From Bradyrhizobium lablabi (GTDB lineage Bacteria > Pseudomonadota > Alphaproteobacteria > Rhizobiales > Xanthobacteraceae): DNA of 64,000 nucleotides. The stretch covers positions 434,001 to 498,000 of the forward strand of contig NZ_JAFCJK010000001.1 in NCBI RefSeq assembly GCF_018131005.1. Direction: 5' to 3'. The notes under the pieces were generated by a model. That model saw only the letters and a list, made by a program, of their open reading frames with translations. It ran no database searches and was not told the origin of the DNA. Both the position numbers and the translations under genes were made by a program. The stretch's first letter is position 1. Every line of letters starts with the position of its first letter. This document shows positions 1-9,496 of this stretch, in pieces.

Positions 1-272
1 GGTGGTAGCGGCGGCTGCCGCCGTCCTGAGTGCTAGTCGCGTTACAATCGTAGCGAAATTTTCACGCCAACGGCACTGAGTCGCCACAGGGCCGCTGAAT
101 CTTTGGTGACGAACGGCGTGGAGTTTTGAAATGGGACTGGCCAGTCCACCCGACGCACGTTTTGCGGCCGGGATCATCGAGCGTATCGCAAACAGCGTTT
201 CGACAGCGACCGGAACGCACCCAGCATTCTCCCCCGACCGGCGAACCACAAAGGATTGAGGTCGGCCGAGAA

Positions 273-2840
273 GTGACCATTTTATCGCGCCTTTTCTTGC
301 TGGTGGTCGTCGCGCTACTGCCGGCGATCGCAGTCCAGACAGACAATGAATTCGACCTGCGCCGCGCGCGCGAAGTCGAAGTGCAGAACCAGGCGCTTAG
401 CCTGGCCAAGCTCGCCGCAGCGGAGCAACAGCAGATCGTCCAGGGAATTCACCGGACCCTGATTGCGCTGTCGGAGCTCCCGGCGATAAAGGCGAAGGAC
501 ACCCAGGAATGCAACGCTTACCTTTCCAAAATCAAGCAGCGATATCCGGGGTTCATCAGCTTTATCATCGTCGACATGAATGGCGACTCCTTCTGCGACG
601 CGAGCAACGATCACAGGCCATCGACCGCCGCCGGGCGGCCCTACTTCGCCAACGTCGTGAAGACCGGTGAATTCACGGTCGGAGAGTTCGCGGTCGGTCG
701 AGTGACCGGCCGTAACGTCCTTCATTTTGCGCTGCCGTTCTATGGCGACGATTCCCACATGGGCGGCGTCGTTATTGCCGCTCTCAGCCTTGATTGGCTC
801 GCTGACAACATCGCGCGAAAAGGCATTCCAGCGGGAGCGGCACTTACCATCACGGATCGCAATGGCACGTATCTCGCCCGCTACCCCGATAACGACCGGC
901 TTGTCGGTAAAAAGATGCGCGGTGACAGATACCTGAATCTGGACCAACGGGGAGCGATCGATATCCTCGACATCCATGGGGTGGAGCGGATCATCGGCTA
1001 CGCAACCCTGGACGCCAGTTCCGGGGGGCTTTTTGTCGGCTATAGCGTCAACAAGGCGCAGGCCTTCGCCGAGATCGAGAATCGCACACGGCGCGACATC
1101 ATTTTGATTGTCTTGAGCGCCGCGCTGGTATTGCTCCTGACATCTTTAGGCGCCCGCCGGTTCATCCATCGTCCGCTTGGCGAATTGGTCTGTGCCGCGA
1201 ACCAATGGCGTCTCGGCGAATACGGCCGACGTGTGGGCATCCGGGATAAATCGGAAATCGCCCGGGTCGCCGACGCGTTCAACACCATGGCCGACGCGCT
1301 GGAGCGTCGCGAGCACGAATTGTCCGAGGCGAAGGAGAGAGCCGAGGATGCGGCGGCCCGGATCACGATGATCTTTGAGAGTACGACTGACAGCGTGATC
1401 ACCATCGATCGGGACTGCCGCATCCGCTTCTTCAACCAGCGGGCCTGGGCGCAGATCGCCGAAGGGCGCCAACTCATGGGCATGGAGTTGCAACAGGCTT
1501 TTCTGGACGCCGCCGGCACGGAACTACTCGGTCGATTTCGAGAAGCGATGTCGGACCAGCGCCCGATCTCGTTCGAGATGCTCTGCCCTCGCCGCAATGT
1601 CTGGTACGCGTTCAATGCGTTCCCCTCCAGCGAAGGCCTCGCCATCTTCTTCCGGGACATCACCGAGCACAAGCACGCGGTTGAGGCGCGCCGCCTGACT
1701 GAAGAGCAGCTTCAGCAGAGCCAGAAAATGGAGTCCGTCGGCCAGCTCACTGGGGGCATCGCGCACGACTTCAACAACCTGCTTGCGGTCGTCTCCGCGA
1801 ACCTCGAGCGCATCGAGGAAGAGGGAGCGGAAGATATCAGCAGGGTCCGTCAGTTCGCCGCGGCCGCCCGCCGTGCCGCTGATCGGGGAGCCAAGCTGAC
1901 GGGGCAGCTTCTGGCCTTTTCCCGGCGGCAAAGATTGCATCCGAAACTCGTCAGCGCAAATGAGCTGATTGACGAATTCCAGGGGCTGATTCGCCAGGCG
2001 GTCGGAGGAGCATGCGAGATCAAGCTGCGGATCGACGAACGACTGTGGCTGTGCCACCTCGATCCCGCGCTGCTGGAGACCGCCCTCCTAAACCTGGCCC
2101 TCAATGGCCGCGATGCCATGCCGGATGGCGGCGTCCTCGAGATCGAGACGCGGAACGTCGTGCTCGACAAGGGAGCTGTGGCCGGATGTTTGCCCGGACC
2201 GTATGTCAGGATATCCGTCACTGACAACGGCTGCGGGATGCCTCCCGACGTACGGGATCGGGTTTTCGAGCCCTTCTTCACGACCAAGGAAGTCGGCAAG
2301 GGCACCGGGCTCGGCCTCAGCATGGTCTATGGCTTCGTCCGGCAATCGGATGGGCATGTAACCATAGAGAGCGCGCCCGGCGCGGGAACTACGGTCGCCT
2401 TGTACCTGCCTGGAGCCACGCAAAGGCCTGAGGCTAAGGTCGAAGCTATTCAAGCCGAGGCTACACCGGGCGGCTCGGGCCAAATTCTGATGGTCGAGGA
2501 CAATGAGGATCTCCTCGATGTCACGTCCCAAATGCTGACCACGTTGGGGTATCAGGTTCTTTGCGCCCGAAACGGCGCGGAGGCCATCCGGATACTCGAA
2601 AGTGGCCGGGACATTAAACTCTTGTTCAGCGACGTCGTGATGCCGAGCGGAATGAATGGCGTTGAGCTTGCCCGCGAAGCGAGGCGCCTGAGCAAAGGCA
2701 TCAAGATCCTGCTCACCTCGGGCTATGCGGGAGAGGTTATGGAACGATATCGCGCGGTGAACGAGTTTCCGATTATCGACAAACCCTTCCGCCTGAAAGA
2801 CTTGGCGCGGTGCCTGCGCTCAATCCTGCACGAACCGTGA
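273..2840 (+). CDS. Hybrid sensor histidine kinase with C-terminal receiver
   Basis: An 855-residue membrane sensor kinase starting at GTG 273. The order is: a TM helix right at the N terminus ([15 protein letters not shown]), a Cache-like extracytoplasmic region (about 40-280), a second TM ([17 protein letters not shown]), HAMP, PAS (about 400-480), and HisKA with the phospho-accepting His near residue 498 (GGIAHDFNN). It continues with an HATPase (DNGCGMP, then GTGLGLS) and a receiver domain whose phospho-Asp is near 787 (SDVVMP) with a downstream KP pair. The reading frame is open back to 126, but the extra 49 residues lack family character, so GTG 273 next to the TM helix is preferred; its SD is weak. 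The ligand and cognate response regulator are not visible nearby. Confidence 0.9.
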   Translation: MTILSRLFLLVVVALLPAIAVQTDNEFDLRRAREVEVQNQALSLAKLAAAEQQQIVQGIHRTLIALSELPAIKAKDTQECNAYLSKIKQRYPGFISFIIVDMNGDSFCDASNDHRPSTAAGRPYFANVVKTGEFTVGEFAVGRVTGRNVLHFALPFYGDDSHMGGVVIAALSLDWLADNIARKGIPAGAALTITDRNGTYLARYPDNDRLVGKKMRGDRYLNLDQRGAIDILDIHGVERIIGYATLDASSGGLFVGYSVNKAQAFAEIENRTRRDIILIVLSAALVLLLTSLGARRFIHRPLGELVCAANQWRLGEYGRRVGIRDKSEIARVADAFNTMADALERREHELSEAKERAEDAAARITMIFESTTDSVITIDRDCRIRFFNQRAWAQIAEGRQLMGMELQQAFLDAAGTELLGRFREAMSDQRPISFEMLCPRRNVWYAFNAFPSSEGLAIFFRDITEHKHAVEARRLTEEQLQQSQKMESVGQLTGGIAHDFNNLLAVVSANLERIEEEGAEDISRVRQFAAAARRAADRGAKLTGQLLAFSRRQRLHPKLVSANELIDEFQGLIRQAVGGACEIKLRIDERLWLCHLDPALLETALLNLALNGRDAMPDGGVLEIETRNVVLDKGAVAGCLPGPYVRISVTDNGCGMPPDVRDRVFEPFFTTKEVGKGTGLGLSMVYGFVRQSDGHVTIESAPGAGTTVALYLPGATQRPEAKVEAIQAEATPGGSGQILMVEDNEDLLDVTSQMLTTLGYQVLCARNGAEAIRILESGRDIKLLFSDVVMPSGMNGVELAREARRLSKGIKILLTSGYAGEVMERYRAVNEFPIIDKPFRLKDLARCLRSILHEP

Positions 2841-3047
2841 GGTCCTCGTCCCCGCCTCCCCGGCTTGTGCGGGCACACCGCCAACGGAAGTAACCGTTTG
2901 AACTGCTGTCTCGCAGTGGTTCATTGTCTACCTCCCAACGGCAGTCATCCGCGCCTTATGAGGTGCACACGCCCTACTCCCTTTTGAAGACTGCAACCAT
3001 TTAGTAGATTTTTGTGACTGGAGAAGGCGAGCATAAGGAGGAACACC

Positions 3048-3470
3048 ATGTCGGAATTGGCTTCCCCGCTTAATTCGCTGGTTGGCACATGGAAGGTGTT
3101 GTCGTTCCAAATCGAATTTGAGGACAGCGACGAACGAGACGAACCCTACGGCACAAACCCAGACGGCTACGTAGTGCTCACCGATAAGCGCCTAATCGCC
3201 GTGATAACCAGGCCGAAACGGGCGATGGATCAATCCGCTGCCAACTTGTTCGATAGCATGATGGCATATTCCGGTCGCTATCGATTGCAAGGCGATGATT
3301 GCTTCATCACCACCGTCGACAGCACTTGGCTTCCAGCTTGGCATGGTACGGAGCAAGTTCGCTACTTTAAAATCAATGAGGGAGTGTTGTCGGTCGTAGG
3401 ATTGTTTCGCGAAAATCCAAAGTATCCGGGAAGGCGTGTTCGAGGCGTATTGACCGGCCGGAAAGAGTAG
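3048..3470 (+). CDS. Lipocalin-like domain protein
   Basis: A 140-residue protein preceded by a strong AAGGAGG Shine-Dalgarno about 6 bases before the ATG. The opening LVGTWKV and the alternating strand pattern (GYVVLT, YSGRYRL) match the bacterial lipocalin-like domain family, which adopts a small beta-barrel and is usually of unknown ligand. There is no signal peptide, so it is probably cytoplasmic. The 208 bp upstream and 222 bp downstream contain no other supportable gene. No catalytic residues can be assigned. The family call is fairly sure; the function is unknown. Confidence 0.75.
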   Translation: MSELASPLNSLVGTWKVLSFQIEFEDSDERDEPYGTNPDGYVVLTDKRLIAVITRPKRAMDQSAANLFDSMMAYSGRYRLQGDDCFITTVDSTWLPAWHGTEQVRYFKINEGVLSVVGLFRENPKYPGRRVRGVLTGRKE

Positions 3471-3692
3471 ACCGGGATCGGCAATCTCGGAGCGCAACGT
3501 TCCTTTCGACCCGTCGCGTCCGACTTCCACGCTTGCCTTGGCGTCTCCTTGAGGTAGACTAGGCGTAGTCTCGGGATGATTCAATCGACGCAAATGGCCC
3601 CTTCCGGACATCCGCCGCAGGACGTCCGCACCAACAGTCGGCACATTTTCTCCGAGTACACGACCGTGGCGCGGCCGCGCAGAGTCGCGTGA

Positions 3693-4700
3693 TCATTGAC
3701 CGGGCGCTGTGAATTCGTCCGCGGTTTCTACGTTGAGAACGATCTTCCCTCTTGGCGGCAATCGTCGGCCTTCCAACATCATGTGCGCGTCTCGCGCGCT
3801 GGCGAGAGGGAAGACTGCACCTACGCAGGTCTTCAGTTCGCCACGATCAATGAGTTCGGCGATTGTGCGCAGCCGCTCAGTGTTGACCTCCACCAAAAAG
3901 AACGCTGCGGTGACACCGTGGTCCTTCGCGCGATGTTGATCAGGCTCGGACACGGCGGAGACCAGCTTGCCACCGCGACGAAGAACCTCAAAGGAACGCA
4001 TTTGCGCTTCCCCGCCGACGAGATCGAAGACCGCGTCGGCATGCTTCACCTCATCCTCGAACCGTTGTGTATGATAATCCAGCACCTTGTCGGCACCGAG
4101 TGACCGCACGTAATCGACATCCTTCGCTCCCGCCGTGGCGACTGAACGCAGGCGAGCGCGACGAGCGAGCTGAACCGCGTAGGCGCCCACGTTCCCCGCA
4201 GCTCCGTGAATGACGACCGTCTGGCCGGCTTCGAGGCGAGCGTGCTCGAATAGACCCTGCCACGCCGTGACGGCGACGACGGGAACGGATGCAGCTTCGG
4301 CATAGCTAAGCGAGCTCGGCTTCCTGGCGAGCATCCCGGCAGTGGCCACCGCATATTCTGCGTAGGCGCCCAGGAACTGAGCGTTAGTCATACCGAAAAC
4401 CCGATCTCCGATGGCCAATCCGGAAATGTCGGCCCCCAAAGCCGCGACCGTTCCGGACAGATCGGAGCCAAGCGTAAGAGGAACAGGCTGCGGCAAAGCG
4501 CTCTTACCGGCCCTGATCCAGCCATCCCAGGGACCGACACCTGCTGCGTGAACACGAACCAGAACCTGACCCGGACCAGGATCTGGGCGCGCGATCCTTT
4601 CCAGATTCATCGCTTCCGGCGGCCCAAATTCATGCACTCGCCACGCCAACATGGAGAGGGTAGAATCCTGGTGCGTATTGCCGGCGTAGGCACTTGTCAT
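3693..4700 (-). CDS. NADP-dependent MDR-family oxidoreductase (quinone oxidoreductase-like)
   Basis: A 335-residue zinc-independent medium-chain dehydrogenase/reductase. The N-terminal GroES-like fold contains DPGPGQVLVRV and GSDLSGTVAALG. The Rossmann half carries HGAAGNVGAYAVQLA, the usual nucleotide loop of quinone oxidoreductase and crotonyl-CoA-reductase-like proteins. No structural zinc Cys cluster is present. The reading frame extends to 4769, but an AGGAAG Shine-Dalgarno 7 bases before ATG 4700 fixes the start there. It would reduce an alkenal or quinone with NADPH; the substrate is unknown. It is divergent from the HD-domain gene across about 320 bp. Confidence 0.8.
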   Translation of the reverse strand: MTSAYAGNTHQDSTLSMLAWRVHEFGPPEAMNLERIARPDPGPGQVLVRVHAAGVGPWDGWIRAGKSALPQPVPLTLGSDLSGTVAALGADISGLAIGDRVFGMTNAQFLGAYAEYAVATAGMLARKPSSLSYAEAASVPVVAVTAWQGLFEHARLEAGQTVVIHGAAGNVGAYAVQLARRARLRSVATAGAKDVDYVRSLGADKVLDYHTQRFEDEVKHADAVFDLVGGEAQMRSFEVLRRGGKLVSAVSEPDQHRAKDHGVTAAFFLVEVNTERLRTIAELIDRGELKTCVGAVFPLASARDAHMMLEGRRLPPRGKIVLNVETADEFTAPGQ

Positions 4701-5021
4701 TCTGAGCTTCCTGTATCGCTTCGTGTTCGGCGCTCTCGGTCGATCTGAAACGTCAAGCGCTTGTGACAAATGAAGGTCCGCTTTTGGATTTCAAGTATTC
4801 GAGGGCGACTTTGGCAAGGGCGCTCCGAGGTTTTTGCACGTGGTCGCCGTTTACAGGAAGTGGAGCTCTTGCAGCTTGGTGGTCGGTATCCTCATATTGG
4901 TTTTGAATACTGCCCGGAGTTCCGTTCGAGTAAGCGTCCTTCTTTGGCCAAATCCTTCCGGGATAGGCCGCGCATGAACGACAGCTATTGTCTGATCGGG
5001 ATGTTGCACAGGAGTTCTAGA
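4701..5021. other. Divergent intergenic region
   Basis: This 321-bp stretch separates the divergent oxidoreductase and HD-domain genes. An open frame continues upstream of the HD gene to 4770, but it is low-complexity basic sequence without homology signature, and the good Shine-Dalgarno lies at 5009-5014. I see no convincing operator palindrome. It presumably holds both promoters. Confidence 0.4.
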
Positions 5022-5660
5022 ATGGCCGACCTGATTTCCGACGTCAAAATCCCAGACAGCAAGATCGCCCGGCAGGCCGCTGAATTGGTGCGTCAACATG
5101 AAACCGAGATGCTGTTCAATCACTCGGTCCGCGTGTTCGTATTCGGCGCGATGAAGGGAATCCGCCAGAACCTGAAATTTGACTCGGAGTTGCTGTACGT
5201 TGCTGCGCTCTTTCACGACCTGGGACTTGTCGACGCTTATCACACCGAGACAAAGCGATTTGAAGTCGACGGCGCCGATGCAGCGCGAGAATTTCTCAGG
5301 AGCAATGGCATACCCGAGCCGAAAGCGGATCTGGTGTGGGAAGCGATCGCGCTACATACCACGCCGGGCATCCCGCAATACATGCGGCCGGAAATCGCGC
5401 TCACGAACGCGGGTGTTCTCGTGGACGTGGTCGGAATTGGATACGACGACTATACACCCGAGCAACGCGATCGGGTCATTGCGGCATTTCCACGCGGCGA
5501 TTTCAAGAATGAGTTCATCCGGGTTCAGACGTGCTCGGCATTGAAGAAGCCTCAGACCACATTCGGCACAGTCAATGTCGATTATATCGAAGATCACGAC
5601 CCCGCATTTCGCAAGCCAAACGCTTGCACTCGGATCCGCAATACTCCGTGGCGTAGCTGA
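5022..5660 (+). CDS. HD-domain protein (cyanamide-hydratase-like)
   Basis: A 212-residue HD-superfamily metal-dependent hydrolase or lyase. FNHSVRVFVFG near the N terminus followed by ALFHDLGL supplies the metal-binding His and His-Asp pair, and a later IALHTTPGI adds a further His. This arrangement is that of the small HD proteins related to fungal cyanamide hydratase. The start is ATG 5022 behind a CAGGAG Shine-Dalgarno, 84 codons inside a longer open frame. It could hydrate a nitrile-like compound or cleave a phosphoester; the family alone does not decide. Confidence 0.75.
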   Translation: MADLISDVKIPDSKIARQAAELVRQHETEMLFNHSVRVFVFGAMKGIRQNLKFDSELLYVAALFHDLGLVDAYHTETKRFEVDGADAAREFLRSNGIPEPKADLVWEAIALHTTPGIPQYMRPEIALTNAGVLVDVVGIGYDDYTPEQRDRVIAAFPRGDFKNEFIRVQTCSALKKPQTTFGTVNVDYIEDHDPAFRKPNACTRIRNTPWRS

Positions 5661-5716
5661 ACCGTCGTTCCACGGGTTTGGAAGCCGGTGGGCGGCCTGG
5701 CCCGTCAAGCTTCGAC

Positions 5717-5742
5717 TAAAGCGTGATGATCATCGCGCTTTA
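5717..5742. terminator. 26-bp near-perfect palindrome between convergent genes
   Basis: The arms TAAAGCGTGATGA and TCATCGCGCTTTA pair except for one position. It lies between the stop of the HD gene and the stop of the convergent gene at 5745, where a bidirectional terminator would be expected. It lacks a long T-run, so it may instead be one of the dispersed repeat hairpins. Confidence 0.4.
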
Positions 5743-5744
5743 GG

Positions 5745-6122
5745 TTAGGGCTTGATCCAGCGTTGCACGGCCGCGGCGGTATCGGCGGGGTTGGAGTTGA
5801 AGCAGATGCAGGCGCCGGGAGCCAACCGGTGCACAAGGTTGAGGATTTTTTCAAACAGCAGCAGCCGTTCCGGCGGCTCGCGCAGGCCGGCGCCGATCAC
5901 GACACAATCATATTGCTTCGAGCTCAGCGCCGCTGCCGTCACGGCCTCGGCGGTTTCGCCGAGGTCGATGAGGCAGCTCTCCACGTCGAAGCCGAGCGTG
6001 CGCAGCCCGGTGATCTGTGCATCGATGTAGGTGCGCACGAGTTCCGGCGTCAATTGCGGGAAAGCGGAGAAATCGACAACAGCGGGGTCGAGGCCGATCG
6101 CAAGCACGTATCTCTTCGTCAT
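5745..6122 (-). CDS. Conserved hypothetical protein, Rossmann-like
   Basis: A 125-residue protein. The start is ATG 6122, behind a GGGAG about 9 bases upstream; the longer frame to 6176 adds basic residues only. The alternation of hydrophobic strands and helices (YVLAIGLDP, YDCVVIGAGL, ACICFNSNP) suggests a small alpha/beta Rossmann-like fold. There is no signal peptide or TM segment. I do not recognise a catalytic motif. It lies about 85 bp downstream of the tandem inhibitor-like gene on the same strand, so it may be the last gene of that transcript. Confidence 0.55.
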   Translation of the reverse strand: MTKRYVLAIGLDPAVVDFSAFPQLTPELVRTYIDAQITGLRTLGFDVESCLIDLGETAEAVTAAALSSKQYDCVVIGAGLREPPERLLLFEKILNLVHRLAPGACICFNSNPADTAAAVQRWIKP

Positions 6123-6208
6123 GGTTGCGGCTCCCGGTCCGATTGTGGGTACGCGTCGGCTTCGTGCCGACGGCACGGAACGTCAGCGGCCGGCGCGGGC
6201 TGGAAGCG

Positions 6209-6904
6209 TCACTGATCACGCAGCATGATGAGGGGCGTGGCGCTGTCGGGAACCCGGCGCCATTGCGCGTTGTCGTCCGCCTCGAACTGCCACGTCTCGC
6301 CCTTGGCCGACGTCAACAGGATCTGGCCGCGTTCGAGCCGCCATAACGTTGGATTGAAGGCCGCAATCGCCGGATCACATTTCGGCTTCAGGAAGACCTG
6401 GAAATTGTCGCTGCCAGCGTCTGTGTTGGTCAGCGTCAGCCCGCAGATCGCCTGGCCGTCGCCGCGCACCATCGACCAGTCGCCGATCATCTGGTCCATC
6501 GATTTGGCGAGCGATCGCGCCGCGGCGAGGTTTTGCAGGATGTAGACGCCCTCATTGGTGCGCAAGCCCTCGAAGATCCCGCTCTCGACCTCGGTGAAGT
6601 CGATCACGGCCTCGCCTGCGGCGCTCTGCAGCCGCACAATGTCGCCGAGGCCCTTGATGCTCCAGGCGGCGATATCCTTGGTGAAGGGCAACGCAGTCGC
6701 GCAGGATGGCTCCAGCTCGAGCTTGAAGCCTTGTGGCGTCGTATCGCCCTTGAGCGTCACGACGCAGGTCTTGCTGCGCTCCGTGGTGGCGAGCTCCCAC
6801 TGCCCGATCATATCCTTCTTCAACGTCGAGGCGTCCTGCGACCAGGCCGGACAACATCCGGCTACGAGCAGGAAAACCGCGACGTTGCAGCGGGACAATG
6901 ACAT
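6209..6904 (-). CDS. Secreted AprI/Inh (I38)-like protein with two tandem domains
   Basis: A 231-residue protein with a Sec signal peptide (VAVFLLVAGCCPAWSQ). Two copies of a roughly 90-residue beta-rich unit follow, each beginning IGQWEL or IGDWSM and containing a Cys pair (TCVVTL/EPSCA and ICGLTL/KPKCD). This matches the AprI/Inh family of periplasmic inhibitors of serralysin-type metalloproteases, but doubled. ATG 6904 overlaps the TGA of the hydroxyacid dehydrogenase, so the two are translationally coupled. No serralysin gene is visible in the window, so the inhibitor role is by family only. Confidence 0.7.
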   Translation of the reverse strand: MSLSRCNVAVFLLVAGCCPAWSQDASTLKKDMIGQWELATTERSKTCVVTLKGDTTPQGFKLELEPSCATALPFTKDIAAWSIKGLGDIVRLQSAAGEAVIDFTEVESGIFEGLRTNEGVYILQNLAAARSLAKSMDQMIGDWSMVRGDGQAICGLTLTNTDAGSDNFQVFLKPKCDPAIAAFNPTLWRLERGQILLTSAKGETWQFEADDNAQWRRVPDSATPLIMLRDQ

Positions 6905-7887
6905 CAACGGCCCTTCACCGGAGTTTCGGCAACCGGCGTCAGTGGCGGCTTGCCGGCGAACCAGCTCTTGATGTTATCGACCACGAGCTGATCCATCGCA
7001 TTCCGCGTTACCACGGATGCCGAACCGATATGTGGCAAGAGCACGACATTCTGCATCGCCTTCAGCTCCTCCGGCACGTTCGGCTCGGCCGCAAATACGT
7101 CGAGGCCGGCGGCCAGGATCTCGCCGGACTTCAGCGCCGCGACCAGCGCAGGCTCGTCGACCACGGAGCCGCGCGCGACGTTGATCACGACGCCGCGCGG
7201 GCCGAGCGCCTTGAGCACGTCGGCATTGATCATCTTCGCGGTGGATGCACCGCCAGGCACGATCACGATCAAGGTATCGACCGCCTTCGCCATCTCGATC
7301 AGATCGGGATAGTGCTTGTAGGAGACGCCCTTGGCGGGATTGCGCGAGTGATAGGATACCGGCACGAGCGAGGCCTCCAGCCGGCGCCCGATCGCCTGCC
7401 CGATGCGGCCCATGCCGACGATGCCGATCTTGCGGTCGCGCAGCGAGCCTGCGCTGAGCGGATAGTTCTGTGTCTGCCAGAGCCCGGAGCGCAGGAAACG
7501 GTCGGCCTTGACGAACTCGCGCAAGGTCGCGATCAAGAGCCCCATCGCGACGTCGGCGACCTCCTCGGTCAGCACGTCGGGCGTGTTGGTAACCACGACA
7601 TTGTGATCGCGCGCATAGTGGGAATCGACGTGGTCGTAGCCGACGCCGAAGCTTGCGATGATCTCAAGCTTGGGGAATTGCTCCAGCGCGGATTTGTTGG
7701 CCGGCACGGTATGATAGGTGACCGCCATGCCGCGAATCCTGCTCCGGACTTCGGGCGTGAGCCGCTCGAGGTCGCCGCGGCTTTCCGCCCTGTGCACCAC
7801 ATATTGATTGGAGAAGCCGTTCTCGAGAATTGGCCGGATCGGTCCATAGATCAGGAGATCGATCTTTTCGGAAGACGTATTGGCCAT
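6904..7887 (-). CDS. D-2-hydroxyacid dehydrogenase (glyoxylate/hydroxypyruvate reductase-like)
   Basis: A 327-residue NAD(P)-dependent D-isomer-specific hydroxyacid dehydrogenase. The Rossmann loop GIVGMGRIGQAIGRR, the substrate-binding Arg in NVARGSVVD, the Glu in AAEPNVP and the catalytic His in LLPHIGSA are all present. It is coupled to the ABC permease upstream (ATG and stop share base 7887) and to the inhibitor-like gene downstream. The coupling suggests that it reduces or oxidises a keto or hydroxy acid brought in by the transporter. Exact substrate and cofactor are not determinable. Confidence 0.85.
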   Translation of the reverse strand: MANTSSEKIDLLIYGPIRPILENGFSNQYVVHRAESRGDLERLTPEVRSRIRGMAVTYHTVPANKSALEQFPKLEIIASFGVGYDHVDSHYARDHNVVVTNTPDVLTEEVADVAMGLLIATLREFVKADRFLRSGLWQTQNYPLSAGSLRDRKIGIVGMGRIGQAIGRRLEASLVPVSYHSRNPAKGVSYKHYPDLIEMAKAVDTLIVIVPGGASTAKMINADVLKALGPRGVVINVARGSVVDEPALVAALKSGEILAAGLDVFAAEPNVPEELKAMQNVVLLPHIGSASVVTRNAMDQLVVDNIKSWFAGKPPLTPVAETPVKGR

Positions 7888-8675
7888 CAGCTTTCCTTTC
7901 CAAGCGCGCTTTCGTGCCAGCGTCGCAACAAGAGATGCGAAATTAGCGCCAGCAGCCCATAGATGACAATCCCGGCGAGCGAGAGCAGCAGAAGTGCCGC
8001 GAACATGCGGGGAATATTCAGCCGATAGCCCGATTCAGCGATGCGGAAGGCAAGGCCGGAGCCGGCGCCGGCACTCCCCGCCGCGATCTCGGCGACGACG
8101 GCGCCGATCAGCGAGAGCCCGCCGGCGATGCGCAATCCGCCGAGCATATAGGGCAGCGCGCCGGGCAGCTTGAGGAACAACAGCGTCTGCAGCTTCGAGG
8201 CGCCGTAAAGCTGGAACAGGCCGGCCAGATTACGATCGACCGAATTCAGGCCGAGGGTTGTGTTCGACAGCACCGGAAAGAAGGCGACGATCCAGGCGCA
8301 GACGATCACCGCGGTTTGCTGCTGCAGATAGATCAGAAGCAGCGGCGCGATCGCGATAACCGGCGTGACCTGAAGGATGACCGCATAGGGAAACAACGAG
8401 TATTCCAGCCATTTCGACTGATTGAACAACAGCGCCAACGCGACGCCGCCGATCGCGGCGGCGGCGAATCCCTCGAGCGTGGTCAGGAGCGTGACGCCGA
8501 GCGATTGCGACAGCACCGGCCAATCCGCGACCAGGGTCTTGAGCACCAGGAGCGGGCTTGGCAGCACATAGGGCTGGATGTCGTTGACGCGGACGATCAA
8601 TTCCCAGAGCGCCAGCCCCGCCGCGAACACCGCGACGGGAAGCAGGATGCGGACGAGGTCACGCGGCGATGTCAT
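7887..8675 (-). CDS. ABC transporter permease, TauC/SsuC-type
   Basis: A 262-residue inner-membrane permease with about six TM helices (VAVFAAGLALWELIV at the start, LLLLSLAGIVIYGLLALI at the end). The cytoplasmic coupling segment YGASKLQTLLFLKLPGALP is the EAA-type loop of the SsuC/TauC/ThiX class. It overlaps the ATPase gene by 4 bases and the dehydrogenase by 1, giving the operon order binding protein, ATPase, permease, dehydrogenase, inhibitor-like. The transported substrate is not fixed by sequence. Confidence 0.88.
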   Translation of the reverse strand: MTSPRDLVRILLPVAVFAAGLALWELIVRVNDIQPYVLPSPLLVLKTLVADWPVLSQSLGVTLLTTLEGFAAAAIGGVALALLFNQSKWLEYSLFPYAVILQVTPVIAIAPLLLIYLQQQTAVIVCAWIVAFFPVLSNTTLGLNSVDRNLAGLFQLYGASKLQTLLFLKLPGALPYMLGGLRIAGGLSLIGAVVAEIAAGSAGAGSGLAFRIAESGYRLNIPRMFAALLLLSLAGIVIYGLLALISHLLLRRWHESALGKES

Positions 8676-9484
8676 GCGTCCGCCTGCCCTGCATAAGACG
8701 GCGCCAGCGCATGCGAGACCTCACGGCAGAAGCCGGCGTATTCCCCCGAGGTGCGGAACTCCTCGCCGCGCGGCTCGGCCGCGCTGATGCGAAACTCCGC
8801 GCCGATGCGGCCCGGTCGCGCCGTCATCACGATCACGCGCTGCGAGAGATAGACCGACTCGAACACCGAGTGCGTCACGAAGATCACGGTCTTGTGCAGG
8901 TTGCGCCACAGCGACAACAGATCGTTGTTGAGGCGAAAGCGGGTGATCTCGTCTAGCGCGGCGAACGGCTCGTCCATCAGGAGGATATCGGGGTCGGTGA
9001 CCAGCGCCCGTGCCAGCGACACGCGCATCTTCATTCCCCCCGACAATTCGCGCGGATAGGCACTCGCGAAATCGGCGAGCCCGACCTGTTCAAGCGCATC
9101 GTCGATCCGCGCATCGGCGTCGGCGGCCGGCGCATGCGCGAGCTTGAACGGCAGGCGGACGTTGTCGCGCACCGTCGCCCAGGGCATCAGCGTCGGCTCC
9201 TGAAACACGAAGCCGATCGGATGGCTGCCGCGCCGTTGTGCGCCATGATGGGAGACATCGACGGTGCCCGCGCTCGGCGCGGCGAGCCCGGCGACCAGCC
9301 GCAGCGCCGTGGACTTGCCGCAACCGGATGGCCCGACCAGCGACAGAAACTCGCCGCGCCTGACTTCGAGATCGAGCGGCCCGAGCGCCGCCACTCCGGT
9401 ATCATAGACCTTGGTGACCGCGCGCAGGCGCACGGCATAGCCGGCTGCCTCAGTATCGGTTCCCGACAACATAGGCTCCGCCAT
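8672..9484 (-). CDS. ABC transporter ATP-binding protein, TauB/SsuB-type
   Basis: A 270-residue nucleotide-binding subunit. Walker A is GPSGCGKST, the Q-loop FVFQEPTLMPW, the signature LSGGMKMR, Walker B ILLMDEPF and the switch His VTHS. LSGGMKMR replaces the usual LSGGMRQR, a common variant in this importer subgroup. It lies between the binding protein and the permease on the same strand and energises their uptake complex. Confidence 0.9.
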   Translation of the reverse strand: MAEPMLSGTDTEAAGYAVRLRAVTKVYDTGVAALGPLDLEVRRGEFLSLVGPSGCGKSTALRLVAGLAAPSAGTVDVSHHGAQRRGSHPIGFVFQEPTLMPWATVRDNVRLPFKLAHAPAADADARIDDALEQVGLADFASAYPRELSGGMKMRVSLARALVTDPDILLMDEPFAALDEITRFRLNNDLLSLWRNLHKTVIFVTHSVFESVYLSQRVIVMTARPGRIGAEFRISAAEPRGEEFRTSGEYAGFCREVSHALAPSYAGQADA

Positions 9485-9496
9485 CGCGCGTGCAGT

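Noticed and set aside
1..272. Gene before the sensor kinase
   Set aside because: The first 272 bp contain only a GC hairpin-like segment and weak frames; the minus-strand frame 62-409 lacks any signature and overlaps the kinase.
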